Below are positions 45,001-56,237 of a stretch of DNA of 64,000 nt, piece by piece. Origin of the DNA: Levyella massiliensis (lineage in GTDB: Bacteria; Bacillota; Clostridia; Tissierellales; Peptoniphilaceae); assembly GCF_000308275.2 (NCBI RefSeq), contig NZ_HG529490.1, forward strand, positions 877,329 to 941,328, given 5' to 3'. The notes under the pieces are model-generated. The model saw nothing but the letters and a program-made list of their open reading frames with translations. It had not been told where the DNA came from and searched no databases. The position numbers and the translations under genes were made by a program. How positions within the stretch are numbered: position 1 is the stretch's first letter; every line of letters starts with the position of its first letter.

Positions 45001-45821
45001 TGCGCTTCCTCCGGCGTATCCACATCAATACGAAAGCCAACCGCCTTCAGTGCTAAGAGCAGAGCGTCACGGCTTTTGGTGCGCGTTTCCAAATACGGCA
45101 CCACCTGCTCCGTGAAGGAAGGCAACGTTCGCTCAGGATGGCGTAAATCCACATATTGTCGCATGGCTGCATCGTAACTTTCAAGATCGGCTAACAGTAC
45201 CTCGTCCGTCGGATAGATGTTTTCGAAAAATCGTGCTGCCTTCGGCAAGCGCGGTTTGAGCGTCGGCTTTTCCGCGGGTTTGCCGAACAAAATCGCCAGC
45301 GCCGGAAAAACTAGTCGAGGCAAACGCAACGCTTCCGCGATGCGCGCGGGATCATTTAAAATGCTGCCGATAAATACCCCACCCAGCCCGGCGGATTCTA
45401 CGGCATTCATTACATTTTGCGCCATCAAAACAGCATCGGAAAAGCCCTGAAAGAAGGTTCCCATGCCAAGTGATGCCCCTTTTTGTGTTTTTTGTCGATA
45501 GATTGCGGCATTGCGATGGCCATCTACCAGGAAAACCCACAATTCCGGGGCTTCGGCCACATAATCCTGTCCGGTAACCGCGGCAAAAGTCTGACGAATC
45601 TCCGTGTCCGTAACGCGCACAACGCTTGCCATCTGCATGCCCATGGACGTAGCCGTCCGATCGGCTACCTCCCGTATCTGTTTCAGCAATGCCAAATCCA
45701 CAGCTTCATTTGTGAATCGACGAATCGAGCGATGCTCCCATTGCTGTGCAATCGTAGCGGTTTCAGCTGTCTCTGCCGTATCCCTTTCTTCGTCATTCGC
45801 ATTGATGTGTTGTCCGATCAT
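44997..45821 (-). CDS. NfsA-like nitroreductase family flavoprotein
   Basis: FMN-dependent NAD(P)H oxidoreductase of 274 residues. The nitroreductase start (HRSIRRFTNEAVD) and GGVFIGSILNDP region fit the NfsA/FRP group. I choose ATG 45821, with GAGGAG five bases upstream; the longer frame would run through the neighbouring terminator. The C-terminus is slightly longer than usual. First gene of a run that continues NUDIX, RelA/SpoT-domain, amidohydrolase, acpS-nnrD, toxin and map with overlaps or very short gaps. Confidence 0.88.
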   Translation of the reverse strand: MIGQHINANDEERDTAETAETATIAQQWEHRSIRRFTNEAVDLALLKQIREVADRTATSMGMQMASVVRVTDTEIRQTFAAVTGQDYVAEAPELWVFLVDGHRNAAIYRQKTQKGASLGMGTFFQGFSDAVLMAQNVMNAVESAGLGGVFIGSILNDPARIAEALRLPRLVFPALAILFGKPAEKPTLKPRLPKAARFFENIYPTDEVLLADLESYDAAMRQYVDLRHPERTLPSFTEQVVPYLETRTKSRDALLLALKAVGFRIDVDTPEEAQ

Positions 45822-45904
45822 AAGCACTCCTCTGGTTCCTATAGGATATCTTCCCTCATGGTTATACCCGCTCTTCCGTTTGGATAACGTTTTCTTTCCT
45901 TCCG

Positions 45905-45928
45905 AAAAAAATCGCGCCGCAGCGCGAT
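45905..45928 (-). terminator. Terminator of the phosphoesterase gene
   Basis: Stem ATCGCGC/GCGCGAT with a 4-base loop followed by T7 on the minus strand. Confidence 0.9.
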
Positions 45929-45933
45929 ATCTT

Positions 45934-46830
45934 TTATAACATCTTTGGCAGCCGTACTGCCGGATCAGGCGATAAGTCCAACTGAAAACCACTCTCATCC
46001 TTATTTTGCTGCAAAATCAAATCATCCACATCCGCAAAGGAGGCATCATTTTTCTTTTTCATGAACGTCCCCACCGAACGAATGATGGTTTTTGCTGCAC
46101 GCAGCATGTTGGGATCCGTAATGGCAACGGATTCCATGCTCAAATTGCCCTTGTCCAGATCCAGTACACGGATCACGGGCTCGTCCAAAATATCGCTGAA
46201 CTGCAAAAATGCCCAGTTCTTATCCACATGAAAGTGATCGCGGTGTTTATGACCATTGATATAAATGGCAGTGCCCTTCTTCAACGCCAAAACGTCATTC
46301 AAAGACATATGCGTAAGATAGCGCCCCTCACTGTCGGTCATGCGCACATTATTGCAAGGATGATGGGCAAATACCACCACCGGTTTATCCTCCGCACTGA
46401 GCAACTGGTCGCAAATCCAACGCGACTGTTCAATGCCCATATAGGATGAGTTCTTGCGAAACGCGGCGACACGCGCCGTATCTAAGTACAGCAGACGCAC
46501 CTCTTCCAAATCATCGGCGCGATACAGGGACGGCAAGCCGCTGATCTGACGAAAATTTTCTTTCCCACCGAAAAGAATATCATGGTTCCCGATGACCGGC
46601 TCAAAGCGTTGATCCTCGCGTTTGGTTTCGCGAATGATCGAAAAGATTTCACGCAACTGACGTTTTGTACCAAAATGCGTAAAATCGCCTAAACACACAT
46701 AACGATCTGCCTCAATCGAAAAGAAGGTCTGAAAAAATTTTGTATAAAAGCTCTTATTTAATTTTCTCTTGGCTGCGCCGTGCAACAGCATCGAAGTATA
46801 ATGCACGTCACCGATACAAGCAATTCTCAT
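45934..46830 (-). CDS. Calcineurin-like metallophosphoesterase
   Basis: A 298-residue soluble enzyme with all dinuclear-metal motifs in order: GDVH, LGDFTH, GNHD, FAHHP and NGHKH. The C-terminal 80 residues have no clear family match. No signal peptide, so cytoplasmic. Substrate cannot be told from sequence; related enzymes act on nucleotides or phosphoproteins. Transcribed alone with its own terminator. Confidence 0.88.
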   Translation of the reverse strand: MRIACIGDVHYTSMLLHGAAKRKLNKSFYTKFFQTFFSIEADRYVCLGDFTHFGTKRQLREIFSIIRETKREDQRFEPVIGNHDILFGGKENFRQISGLPSLYRADDLEEVRLLYLDTARVAAFRKNSSYMGIEQSRWICDQLLSAEDKPVVVFAHHPCNNVRMTDSEGRYLTHMSLNDVLALKKGTAIYINGHKHRDHFHVDKNWAFLQFSDILDEPVIRVLDLDKGNLSMESVAITDPNMLRAAKTIIRSVGTFMKKKNDASFADVDDLILQQNKDESGFQLDLSPDPAVRLPKML

Positions 46831-46970
46831 AGCTTTCCTTTCCGGCGATCCGAAAGAGCACTTCGTGGCTCTTTTCTCGATCCCGTACTACTATATCATG
46901 CAATTATGAAGCGTGCATGAACGCCATAAAAAAACGTAGAAGACGATTTGAAACGATGAAAAAGCCATCG

Positions 46971-47348
46971 CTAGCGTAACGGCAATAAGGTTACTGCCAA
47001 AGCAATGATGGCACTGATGCCCGGCCAAAGAAAATGCCGTTTCCAAGCGACTTTCTCGCGATCCATGAGACGGGCACAGAGAGAAAAAAGCCCCACGGCA
47101 AGCCAGGCCAGCGTGGTATCCGAGAAAAATCCGGGCACAGTAAAGGACACCGCCTCCACCATGAAAAGATGAAACACGGTCATAGCAAGCATGGTTAGAC
47201 CACTGAGAAAGTACACAGAGAGCGTCAGCACTGCCAGGGACAGGCAATAGCAGACAAACGGATCCTTCAGCATGGCGCATGCCAAAAGATCCGTCAACAG
47301 CCATCCGAGTGCCCAAAGCAACGCTCGTCCTAATTCCGAAGCGCGCAT
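46971..47348 (-). CDS. Small membrane protein at the end of the V-ATPase operon
   Basis: A 125-residue protein with about four hydrophobic segments (ALLWALGWLLTDLLACAML, CYCLSLAVLTLSVYFLSGL, TLAWLAVGLFSLCARL, PGISAIIALAVTLLPL). Start is 12 bases after ntpD with a GGGGTGG site, so it is probably the last cistron of the operon. Family not recognised. An ORF in another frame over the same DNA (46891-47316) is less plausible because it is poor in membrane segments and rich in Cys/His. Confidence 0.55.
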   Translation of the reverse strand: MRASELGRALLWALGWLLTDLLACAMLKDPFVCYCLSLAVLTLSVYFLSGLTMLAMTVFHLFMVEAVSFTVPGFFSDTTLAWLAVGLFSLCARLMDREKVAWKRHFLWPGISAIIALAVTLLPLR

Positions 47349-47360
47349 GAGGCCACCCCG

Positions 47361-48053
47361 CTATTGATTCGTCTGCAGAAGTACATCAATATCATGCCGC
47401 CCTTCCGTGCGTGCCTCGGAAATCAAATCTTTGATCTTTAACAGGCGCGTGATCGTGGCACGATCTTCCTCTTCGAGTTTCATCCGAATGTACGTGATGG
47501 TCTCTTCCAGGTCGGGAATCGTACGATACTCCAACGCATTGACACGACGCCTTGTTGACTCAATCTCCTTTGCCATCAACTGACAGCTTTTCTCTAATTT
47601 GGCCAGCTGTAACAGACGATCCATAACTGCATTTAATTTTTGTAAAGCCACATCCAATTCTACCGATGTTTGCGCGAAGCCGTAGGGAAACACATTGGCT
47701 TCTTCCCCCTTCTCGCGTCCTGTGCGTCGAAACGTGTAATCCGGAATACGCACGCTCATCACGTTGTCCACTTTCACCTCCACGCCGATACGCTGCTTGG
47801 AACTAAGCAGCGCATTTTCCAGCATGGGATCGGACATGACGGCACTGGCCATCGAAAAAGCATGAAAGGCTTCCTGTAATTCCTGTTCCACCTGCTCCCG
47901 TAGCGAACGATTCTCCTTTGCCAAAGCGATGAAGCGGCGCATGAGCTCGTCCTGCTTATCTTTGAGCAATTTGTGGCCGCGCTTTGCGGTGGTGAGGCGC
48001 CCCTTCAGGTCCGTCATCACCATACGCGTCGGATTGACATTCAGACGGGTCAT
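47361..48053 (-). CDS. ntpD: V-type ATPase subunit D (central stalk)
   Basis: Rotor shaft of the ATPase. The 230 residues begin with the family signature [18 protein letters not shown] and form two long helices ending in [18 protein letters not shown]. Overlaps ntpB by four bases. Confidence 0.95.
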   Translation of the reverse strand: MTRLNVNPTRMVMTDLKGRLTTAKRGHKLLKDKQDELMRRFIALAKENRSLREQVEQELQEAFHAFSMASAVMSDPMLENALLSSKQRIGVEVKVDNVMSVRIPDYTFRRTGREKGEEANVFPYGFAQTSVELDVALQKLNAVMDRLLQLAKLEKSCQLMAKEIESTRRRVNALEYRTIPDLEETITYIRMKLEEEDRATITRLLKIKDLISEARTEGRHDIDVLLQTNQ

Positions 48054-49432
48054 GCTTCGGCCTCCTTGCCCAAGTGAGCGTCGAGCATGTCGTCTTTAAT
48101 ACGCTTCAATTCTTCGCGCGGTAACATGCGCAACAGTTTCCAGCCGAGGTCCAGTGTTTCTTCAATCGAGCGATTGGTTTGGAATCCCTGGTTCACATAC
48201 TCCGCATCAAAGGCATCCGAGAAATGAGCAAATGCAATATCCGCATCCGACAATGCCGCTTCACCCAGAATCGTCGATAATTCCTTGGCGTTGCGTCCGC
48301 GCGCGACGGCCGCATAGATTTGGTTCATCGTGGCAGCATGGTCCACTCGCGTCTTTCCTTCACCAATCCCCTTGTCTTTCAAACGCGACAGCGACGGGAG
48401 AATATCGATGGGCGGATTGATGCCGCGATTATACAGCGATCGATTCAGAATGATCTGGCCTTCGGTAATATAGCCGGTCAGATCCGGAATCGGATGGGTG
48501 ATATCGTCCTCCGGCATAGAGAGGATGGGCAGCTGCGTGATGGAGCCTTCGCGGCCTTTGATACGACCTGCGCGTTCATAGAGCTGGGAAAGGTCCGTAT
48601 AAAGATAACCCGGGAAACCACGGCGTCCAGGCACTTCCTTACGGGCTGCCGACACTTCACGCAGAGCTTCCGCATAGTTGGTCATGTCGGTCAGGATGAC
48701 CAAGACGTGCATATTCTGCTCGAAAGCCAGATACTCTGCCGCTGTTAAGGCAATACGCGGTGTTGAGATACGTTCGATCGTCGGATCGTCTGCCAGATTC
48801 ATAAATAATACGGCTCGGTTAATCGCCCCGGTTTTCCGAAAGTCTTTAATGAAGAACTGCGCTTCCTCAAAGGTGATGCCCATGGCGGCAAAGACAACCG
48901 CAAATTTTTCATTGGTGCCGCGCACCGTCGCCTGACGGGCAATCTGTGCCGCCAGTTGATTGTGCGGCAAACCGTTGCCGGAGAAAATCGGCAGCTTCTG
49001 ACCACGGACCAGCGTGTTTAAGCCATCAATGGCGGATACGCCGGTTTGAATAAATTCGGAAGGATACAGACGCGAGTACGGGTTAATGGCGGAGCCGTTG
49101 ATATCCAGCCGTTTCTCTGGCAGCAGTTGCGGTCCGTCATCAATGGGCTCGCCCATGCCGTTAAAGATACGACCAATCATATCCTTCGACACACCGATCT
49201 CCTGCGGATGCCCCAAAAAGCGCGCCGAGGTATCCCGCATATTGATACCGGATGATCCCTCAAACAGCTGCACCAAAGTGGCCCTTTTGCTCACTTCAAG
49301 CACCTTGCCGCGGCGAAGCGTTCCATCCTGCATCTGTACTTCTACCAGTTCTTCGTATTTCACGCCCTCGACGCCGGAGACCAGCATGATGGGGCCGGAA
49401 ATTTCCTGGATGGTTTTATAATCCTTAATCAT
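48050..49432 (-). CDS. ntpB: V-type ATPase subunit B (non-catalytic)
   Basis: Regulatory nucleotide-site subunit of the V1 head. The 460 residues include [20 protein letters not shown] in place of a P-loop, [20 protein letters not shown] and the [14 protein letters not shown] segment, as in other B subunits. Overlaps ntpA by eight bases. Confidence 0.97.
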   Translation of the reverse strand: MIKDYKTIQEISGPIMLVSGVEGVKYEELVEVQMQDGTLRRGKVLEVSKRATLVQLFEGSSGINMRDTSARFLGHPQEIGVSKDMIGRIFNGMGEPIDDGPQLLPEKRLDINGSAINPYSRLYPSEFIQTGVSAIDGLNTLVRGQKLPIFSGNGLPHNQLAAQIARQATVRGTNEKFAVVFAAMGITFEEAQFFIKDFRKTGAINRAVLFMNLADDPTIERISTPRIALTAAEYLAFEQNMHVLVILTDMTNYAEALREVSAARKEVPGRRGFPGYLYTDLSQLYERAGRIKGREGSITQLPILSMPEDDITHPIPDLTGYITEGQIILNRSLYNRGINPPIDILPSLSRLKDKGIGEGKTRVDHAATMNQIYAAVARGRNAKELSTILGEAALSDADIAFAHFSDAFDAEYVNQGFQTNRSIEETLDLGWKLLRMLPREELKRIKDDMLDAHLGKEAEA

Positions 49433-51200
49433 TGGTGACCTCCTGCTCCTGTATCAACGCCTGAAAGTCCTTTGCCAGCTCTTCGCAAATGGCGTCGATC
49501 TCCTCCAGTTTATCCTCGGGAATCTGGCGCATACGCACAATGCGCTGACGAATCGGCATGGCTTCAATTTCACGCAGATACACGCCGTGCTCCAATGCCT
49601 CTGCCGCTTTGTCGTGGAATGCCAAAATGACATCCAGCATTGCATACTGTTTTTTCGCCGAGCAATAGGTATCAATATCATCAAACGCGTTTTGTTGCAG
49701 AAAATCTTCGCGCAAAGACTTTGCCGTAAAGAGTTTCAGCTGATCTTGCGCTGACAGCGCATCCTGGCCGACCAAACGGACAATTTCCTGCAGGCTTTGC
49801 TCTTCCGTTAAAAGCGCAATGGCCTGCTGACGATTCTTAGCAAAATCGGGGTGAATCTCTCGACTAAAGTATTCATCCATCTTAGCCTGGTAGAGCGAAT
49901 AGCTCTTCAGCCAGTTAATTGCCGGAAAGTGACGGGCATAGGAAAGATCGTAATCCAACCCCCAGAACACCTTGACGATGCGCATCGTGGATTGAGTGAC
50001 CGGTTCGGAAAGATCGCCGCCCGGGGGCGACACAGCACCGATAGCCGTCAATGAGCCTTCGCGATCCTCAGCGCCCAGGCACTTTACGATGCCCGTGCGT
50101 TCATAGAAGCTGGCAATACGCGAGGCCAAGTACGCCGGATAGCCTTCATCGCCGGGCATTTCTTCCAAACGGCCGGACATTTCGCGCAAGGCTTCTGCCC
50201 AGCGGGACGTCGAATCCGCCATCAATGCGACGGAATAGCCCATGTCGCGATAGTATTCGGCAATGGTCATGCCGGTATAAATGGACGCTTCACGGGCGGC
50301 CACCGGCATATTGGAGGTATTGGCAATCAAAATGACTTTCTGCATCAAACTTTTCCCGGTATTCGGATCAATAATTTCAGGAAACTCATTCAATACGTCG
50401 GTCATTTCGTTTCCACGTTCACCGCAACCGACATACACGATCACATCCGCATTGGCCCACTTGGCGAGCTGATGTTGAATGACGGTTTTGCCGGAGCCGA
50501 AGGGGCCCGGGATAGCAGCGGTACCGCCTTTCGCAACGGGGAAAAACATATCGATGACACGTTGGCCCGTAATGAGCGGGACTTCGGGGTCCATTTTTTG
50601 CTTCACCGGACGCGCCGAACGCACCGGCCAGCGATGCGACAGGTGCAGTTCCTGTGTTTCTCCGTTTTCATCTTCCAGCGTGCCGATGGTTTCTTTAACG
50701 GTATAGGCGCCGGAGGAGATCGCCGTAATCTTGCCCTTCATCTGCGGCGGCACCATGATTTTATGCTGTACCACTTCCGTTTCCTGCACCGTGCCCAACA
50801 CATCGCCACCGCTTACGACATCACCGACGGCAGCTGTGGCGGTAAAATCCCATTTCTTTTCATGCGAAATGGCCGGCGCTGAAACGCCACGTTCCAAAAA
50901 ATCACCGGCAATCTCTGCTAAATCGTCCAGCGGTCGCTGAATGCCGTCGTAAATTTGCCCCACCAGACCCGGACCTAATTCGACGGACAGGGGGGATCCC
51001 AAAGACGTGACGGGCTCACCTGGCCCGATCCCCGTGGTCTCCTCATAGACCTGAATAAAGGCGACATCGCGTTTCATTTCAATGATTTCGCCGATCAATC
51101 CTTTTTCTGATACTTCCACAACATCCTGAATGTTGGCGTCTTCCATACCGCCGGCTTCTACCAGCGGTCCGGAGACCTTAATGATCGTTCCCTCTTTCAA
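49425..51200 (-). CDS. ntpA: V-type ATPase subunit A (catalytic)
   Basis: Catalytic subunit of V1. The 591 residues show the P-loop GPFGSGKT (232-239), the A-subunit-specific insertion (about 115-185), [18 protein letters not shown], and the GDLSEPVTQ segment. Full length for the family. The stop of the F-type subunit gene lies 13 bases upstream. Confidence 0.98.
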   Translation of the reverse strand: MKEGTIIKVSGPLVEAGGMEDANIQDVVEVSEKGLIGEIIEMKRDVAFIQVYEETTGIGPGEPVTSLGSPLSVELGPGLVGQIYDGIQRPLDDLAEIAGDFLERGVSAPAISHEKKWDFTATAAVGDVVSGGDVLGTVQETEVVQHKIMVPPQMKGKITAISSGAYTVKETIGTLEDENGETQELHLSHRWPVRSARPVKQKMDPEVPLITGQRVIDMFFPVAKGGTAAIPGPFGSGKTVIQHQLAKWANADVIVYVGCGERGNEMTDVLNEFPEIIDPNTGKSLMQKVILIANTSNMPVAAREASIYTGMTIAEYYRDMGYSVALMADSTSRWAEALREMSGRLEEMPGDEGYPAYLASRIASFYERTGIVKCLGAEDREGSLTAIGAVSPPGGDLSEPVTQSTMRIVKVFWGLDYDLSYARHFPAINWLKSYSLYQAKMDEYFSREIHPDFAKNRQQAIALLTEEQSLQEIVRLVGQDALSAQDQLKLFTAKSLREDFLQQNAFDDIDTYCSAKKQYAMLDVILAFHDKAAEALEHGVYLREIEAMPIRQRIVRMRQIPEDKLEEIDAICEELAKDFQALIQEQEVTND

Positions 51201-51213
51201 TGTGCCCTCCGAT

Positions 51214-51522
51214 CTAAAAGATATTCATACCGACGGCCTTCTCAACATTGGCGGAAATCTCTGCCATACCAATGCCTTGAGAGCCGCGACTATTTGGAAT
51301 CATGATAATGGCGGGCACGGCCGCCGTCTGGTATCGCTCGACGGTCTCTGACGCGCGCTTTGCCAGTTCCTCCGTCATAAAAATTACCGCATAGTCCTGC
51401 CGAGCCAGGTGTTCAATGGTGTTGCGAATCTCATGATCCTCTTCCGGCGTGAATACGTCCACGCCCAGCGCTTGAAAGGCCAAAACGGATCCGCGATCAC
51501 CGATCACCGCTACCTTATGCAT
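51214..51522 (-). CDS. V-type ATPase subunit F (central stalk; NtpG in Enterococcus naming)
   Basis: A 102-residue CheY-like subunit of the rotor: [52 protein letters not shown]. Overlaps ntpC by eight bases. Confidence 0.93.
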   Translation of the reverse strand: MHKVAVIGDRGSVLAFQALGVDVFTPEEDHEIRNTIEHLARQDYAVIFMTEELAKRASETVERYQTAAVPAIIMIPNSRGSQGIGMAEISANVEKAVGMNIF

Positions 51523-52585
51523 GACTGCTCCTCTCTATCTGCATGGCGGATGCCGCACAGCGCACGTGAGAAGTGATTTCTTCCGGGGATAGACCGATGC
51601 GTTTGCCGCCAAAAATAATATTTAAATCCTGTATTTCTGTTCGCACCTTTACAATATAGGCGAACAAAAGCGCTTCGCCGGATTCTCGGCGACCGCCTGC
51701 TTCCGCCAACTGCAACGCCACACGATCGCGCGCTTTTTCCAAAGCATTGATGTCGCCATCGTGTCCGAATTGCTCCCAGGCCTGGGTCGTCACCGTAGAA
51801 GCCCCACCACGATGCAGCATGGCCAACAAGTTTTCCATGGAGACCCCACTTAAGCTATCTTTGCCATCGTCCTGCGCCGGACTGGCCAGTCGCGATGACA
51901 ATAGATCCGATAGAGAGATGCTGCCGCCGGGCAAAAACACTTCGGTCAAAAAATGACGCGGCTGATTCTGCCATCGAGCCCTAAAGAAGGAGAGCAGATT
52001 CGTAAAATCCGTTATTTCTCGCGCATAGGCTTTGAAAAATACGCTGCCGGTTTTCGCGCTCAACTCGTGCATATCTTCAAAATAGGCGCGATCCAAAATG
52101 CTATCCACCTTCTGCGCATCTTCGGTTTCGTCCCATATCTTTGCGGCATGAACCGTAGCCTCTTCAGCGCGTGAAGCTTTCCCAAAGGTTTTTTTGGCTA
52201 AAATTTGTTTTTTCACGTTAGGCAAAAACAAACTGCCAAACGGAAAAAACAGGGCCGAAAAGCGATCCGGATCCGTCGACGCTTTGACCAATATTTTTAA
52301 ATTATGATAGTCGTAGCGCAAAAACAGCAGCCGCTTGAGCGCCGGCTCTTTGACCAAGTCCAATACGGCATCCGCCTGCTTTTGCAACTCACGCTTCAAT
52401 ACCTCCGAGAGCGTAAAGTTCGCATCATCTTCTGGAAACAACGCACCGAAACGCGTTTCTTTTAAAATTTCCAGTGCCGCTTCATAATTTTCGGCATCGA
52501 TCATGCGTTCCCATTGTCCCGGTTTAATAAATTCTTTTTCCCACATGTGTATGCGCATTGAAGCAAAGGCCTGATTTTCCATCAT
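51515..52585 (-). CDS. ntpC: V-type ATPase subunit C (rotor-V0 adaptor, d subunit)
   Basis: Funnel-shaped subunit that joins the rotor shaft to the membrane ring. The 356 residues are helical, with the family features YDYHNLKILVKAS and AYIVKVRTEIQDLNIIF. It overlaps ntpE by four bases. Confidence 0.92.
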   Translation of the reverse strand: MMENQAFASMRIHMWEKEFIKPGQWERMIDAENYEAALEILKETRFGALFPEDDANFTLSEVLKRELQKQADAVLDLVKEPALKRLLFLRYDYHNLKILVKASTDPDRFSALFFPFGSLFLPNVKKQILAKKTFGKASRAEEATVHAAKIWDETEDAQKVDSILDRAYFEDMHELSAKTGSVFFKAYAREITDFTNLLSFFRARWQNQPRHFLTEVFLPGGSISLSDLLSSRLASPAQDDGKDSLSGVSMENLLAMLHRGGASTVTTQAWEQFGHDGDINALEKARDRVALQLAEAGGRRESGEALLFAYIVKVRTEIQDLNIIFGGKRIGLSPEEITSHVRCAASAMQIERSSHA

Positions 52586-53136
52586 TCCTCCCCTTCCATC
52601 ATCGCTTGAAGGACCTCCTGTTCCAAAGATTGACGCAAATAATGCATAATCTCCGGAAAATCAAAGTTCTCTCGCATACCGTTCTTGCGGATGCGAAAAC
52701 CACTCACAAGGTCCGACGCATATTCGACCGGCACAGAAGCATCCGATAACGCGGGAAAGCCTTCCGGCAGCTCCACTACGCCACCTTCTTCCAGCGGATT
52801 CTCCCGGAGGTATTCCTCCAGAATCGCCTTGACCTTAGCCGGATCCGGGTGTCGTAATTTTTCTTCTGCTTCTTCAAACACACGGCGCACTAAATCCTGT
52901 TTTGCCGCTAAACACGCATTGCGTTCCTTGCGTTCCGTTTCGGCCAACACGCGATCCTGAATGGCTCCTTTTTGCCGTTTCGCATGCTCAATGATTGCAT
53001 TCGCCTTTTTCTGCGCTTCTTCGAGCGCCTGTTGGCGTTCTTCGTTTAATTTCTTTTGGGCATCCGCATGAATTGCCTCCGCCTGCTGTTTGGCATCCTT
53101 TCGAATCTGTTCGGTGATCTGTTCCAATTGGGCCAT
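52582..53136 (-). CDS. ntpE: V-type ATPase subunit E (peripheral stalk)
   Basis: Peripheral-stalk subunit of 184 residues: a long charged N-terminal helix (EQITEQIRKDAKQQAEAIHA) and a C-terminal globular part. Pairs with the short coiled-coil subunit encoded at the start of the operon. Confidence 0.92.
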   Translation of the reverse strand: MAQLEQITEQIRKDAKQQAEAIHADAQKKLNEERQQALEEAQKKANAIIEHAKRQKGAIQDRVLAETERKERNACLAAKQDLVRRVFEEAEEKLRHPDPAKVKAILEEYLRENPLEEGGVVELPEGFPALSDASVPVEYASDLVSGFRIRKNGMRENFDFPEIMHYLRQSLEQEVLQAMMEGEE

Positions 53137-53163
53137 AACTTCCCCCTTTCTGTCACGGAGAAA

Positions 53164-53667
<504 letters not shown>

Positions 53668-53693
53668 TCAACGTCCGCACATTCGTGCTTATC

Positions 53694-55658
53694 TTATGAT
53701 TTCTTCTGTGTGGAGAGATCCACATATTTCGGTTCCGGTTGCAGACCGCGGAAGGGTTTCCCGCCGCCTTCAAAAAACTTTCCGAAAAACTCCACATAGA
53801 TCAAACGCATCGCATGAACATATGAGGAGAGGGAACTTAAAAATAAATTAAACAAATGCGCGCCCACAATGATAACTGCTGCCAATACATAGCCGGGAAC
53901 ACCCAAACTTGTCAGCATGCCGCCGATCATGTTCATCGCATAGCCGATATAGGCGCCAGCCAGCATAATCGCCGTCAAGCGCGTATAACTGACAAGATCG
54001 CCGATGTATCCCGTGGCACCGTAGAGATTATAAAGGCCCCAGGTGAAACGACCGATGCCCTTTTCTTCTCTTGCCGAGAACAAAAAGATCAGAACCGCTC
54101 CCACGATGGCCATCACAAAGCCAATGGTCTTCAATAGGTCCGGTCCCTTAAAGAGCATCACCAGGGCTACCATGACCAGCCCTACCAAGATCAGCATCCA
54201 GGAGATCACATCATAGACAACGTCCATCGGATGGCCTTCCCGAATTTGTTGCCATCCCTTAAGCCCCAAGCCGACCAAAATATGGATAAAGCCCAGCGCC
54301 ACTGATACGACAATCATGGTCATAAAGTCCTTTGTCGGATCGATGATCAACGCTTTCATCGGGATGAGTCCTCCGAAAATGGAGCCGAAGCACAGGCCGA
54401 CAAGCATCGTAGGCACACTCAGCACCTGGAAGAAACGCAGCGATGTTTCCGTCGCTTCCTTCCAGTGAAAAAAGCGCAGCGCCAACGTGGTTCCCAAAAA
54501 GAGCAGAGCGCCATAGCCGAAATCGCCCAGCATGATACTGAAAAACAAAATATACCAGGGCGCGATGAGTCCCGTGGGATCCATTTCTTTATACAGCGGC
54601 AAGGAATAGGTTTTGACGATCGATTCAAATGGCTTAGCGATGGCATTGTTCTTCAACAAAATCGGCACATTCGGATCCTCGGGATCCGCCGCCTCTATTT
54701 CCAATGCATAGCGCGATGTCGGCATATCCCCTTCCACCGTTTGACGAAAGTCGTCCGCTCGATCGGTCGGCACATAGCCTTCCAAGAACGTTAAATACTG
54801 CGAATAGAGCATTTGATCCTGCGCATCCAACAGGGCCAGGCGACGAGCATCTTCTTCATACGCAATTTCCAGCGTCTTCAGCGATGACTCACAAAGTCGT
54901 TTTAAATGTACTTTGCCGTCTGCTATGGCTTTTTCTTGCTCACGCGTGTCCTTGTCCAGCTCCTCTATTTGTTTGGCAATCGTTCCCTCCCCTTCTAAAG
55001 AAAAGGGTTGAAAATTCACATCGCGTAACCAATTCGCCAGTTCTTTATCCCTGCCGTCGGTCAATAAAAACACATAATACACGCGGGCATCGCCACTCAA
55101 GAACTCCAGATACGTTCCTTGCGCTTCTTTCGCAATAAATTGTCTGGTTTCATCTGCCCAGCGCTGCGGGATCGTACCGATCATCGCTTTGACGCTTTGC
55201 ATGGCATTGATGTCGTCTCGCGTAATATCCAACTTCTTCCAGTGTGAAAGCTCCACCTTCTTTTCGGCGTTGCTTTTTATTTTCTCGCCGGCCCGACGCA
55301 TTGCCTCATTTTCCACTTGCACGGCTTCCAGCGCCGCATCAACATCTTTTTTTCCGACAGAAACGGCTTTTTCTTCCTTGACATCGGCCTTCGGCAAGGC
55401 ATTGCCCAATTTATCCGTCAGATGTTCGGGTGGCGGCAATGTCGCACGCAACGTATCGATGGCTTCTTCCAGGCGCACACGACGCGCCTGCAAAGTGGAT
55501 CGTTCCGGCAATATCGGCGCTTCTTGCAGAAGTTCTTTATCAGGCTCTGTCTGTTCTATGACATGCACGGCACCAAAGGTTTGCAAGCGTTCCAGCAGCG
55601 CATCCTTTTCGGAGGCAAAGAGCGCCAGCTTAAATTTTGACATCTTAACGATGGCCAT
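53694..55658 (-). CDS. ntpI: V-type ATPase subunit I (stator, a subunit)
   Basis: Stator membrane subunit that forms the ion path against the K ring. The 654 residues have a cytoplasmic N-terminal half with coiled coils and a C-terminal half of seven to eight membrane segments (about 375-640), beginning near PWYILFFSIMLGDFGYG. The segment YIGDLVSYTRLTAIMLAGAY carries the conserved arginine facing the ring. Overlaps the small stalk subunit gene by 14 bases. Confidence 0.95.
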   Translation of the reverse strand: MAIVKMSKFKLALFASEKDALLERLQTFGAVHVIEQTEPDKELLQEAPILPERSTLQARRVRLEEAIDTLRATLPPPEHLTDKLGNALPKADVKEEKAVSVGKKDVDAALEAVQVENEAMRRAGEKIKSNAEKKVELSHWKKLDITRDDINAMQSVKAMIGTIPQRWADETRQFIAKEAQGTYLEFLSGDARVYYVFLLTDGRDKELANWLRDVNFQPFSLEGEGTIAKQIEELDKDTREQEKAIADGKVHLKRLCESSLKTLEIAYEEDARRLALLDAQDQMLYSQYLTFLEGYVPTDRADDFRQTVEGDMPTSRYALEIEAADPEDPNVPILLKNNAIAKPFESIVKTYSLPLYKEMDPTGLIAPWYILFFSIMLGDFGYGALLFLGTTLALRFFHWKEATETSLRFFQVLSVPTMLVGLCFGSIFGGLIPMKALIIDPTKDFMTMIVVSVALGFIHILVGLGLKGWQQIREGHPMDVVYDVISWMLILVGLVMVALVMLFKGPDLLKTIGFVMAIVGAVLIFLFSAREEKGIGRFTWGLYNLYGATGYIGDLVSYTRLTAIMLAGAYIGYAMNMIGGMLTSLGVPGYVLAAVIIVGAHLFNLFLSSLSSYVHAMRLIYVEFFGKFFEGGGKPFRGLQPEPKYVDLSTQKKS

Positions 55659-55968
55659 AATGCAACACCTCTTCTACGATGCGATCTGACATTGCCTGAA
55701 TGTGCTTCGCATCGGTCGAGCGAATTTTTTCCACTTCGGCCTCTGCCGCTTGTGATCGCTCTTGCATGGAATCTCTGGCCTGCTTTTCATACGCTTCCAA
55801 CAAGTCCGCGGCTTCTTGTTCCGCTTTTTCCAGAACTTCTGCCGCTTCTTTGCGGTAGTCTTCCCTGCCTCGGGAGAGTTTTTCTCCGGCTTGTTTCTTT
55901 GCTTCCAGGAGAATAGTTTCCGCTTCCTTTTCAGCAGCCAGCACTTCCTGAATTGCCTCTTTTGCCAT
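55645..55968 (-). CDS. V-type ATPase small peripheral-stalk subunit (G/H type; NtpF in Enterococcus naming)
   Basis: A 107-residue, highly charged single coiled coil (EAIQEVLAAEKEAETILLEA...) of the G/H family. Start at ATG 55968 with AAGGAGG four bases upstream. First gene of the operon, the position it also takes in E. hirae ntpFIKECGABD, and the order of all following genes is the same. Confidence 0.9.
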   Translation of the reverse strand: MAKEAIQEVLAAEKEAETILLEAKKQAGEKLSRGREDYRKEAAEVLEKAEQEAADLLEAYEKQARDSMQERSQAAEAEVEKIRSTDAKHIQAMSDRIVEEVLHYGHR

Positions 55969-56080
55969 ACGCCCTCCTTCCTTTTCCACCATCCGTTCCC
56001 GAAAACCAGGTCTTTAGCCTCTCCGCCTCCACCATCAGGCGCTGTGTTGAAACAGAAGAACAGAACTATAGTCAATTTAT

Positions 56081-56109
56081 TGTATACCCTTTTTAATCCA
56101 CTTGCGCAA
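56081..56109 (-). promoter_or_regulatory. Probable promoter of the V-ATPase operon
   Basis: TTGCGC (56104-56109) and TATACA (56081-56086) with a 17-base spacer on the minus strand. The leader of about 105 bases shows no riboswitch I recognise. Confidence 0.55.
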
Positions 56110-56237
56110 CTCGTCAGATTTTCGTTTTTCTACCTGTGATTATCTTCCATTTCTTAGTCCTTAAAAAAATGATATTTTCTTTTGCACGGGGTAAAATAAA
56201 GATATAAGCTAGCGCTCACTAACAGAAAGGGAAACTT

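Noticed and set aside
46853-46875. Hairpin AAAGAGC...GCTCTTT as a terminator
   Set aside because: It lies in the leader of the phosphoesterase gene with imperfect pairing and no proper T-tract on the relevant strand.
46891-47316. A 141-codon ORF in another frame over the small membrane gene after ntpD
   Set aside because: Cys/His/Ser-rich with no ribosome site and no family resemblance; the 46971-47348 frame has coherent membrane segments and the right spacing to ntpD.
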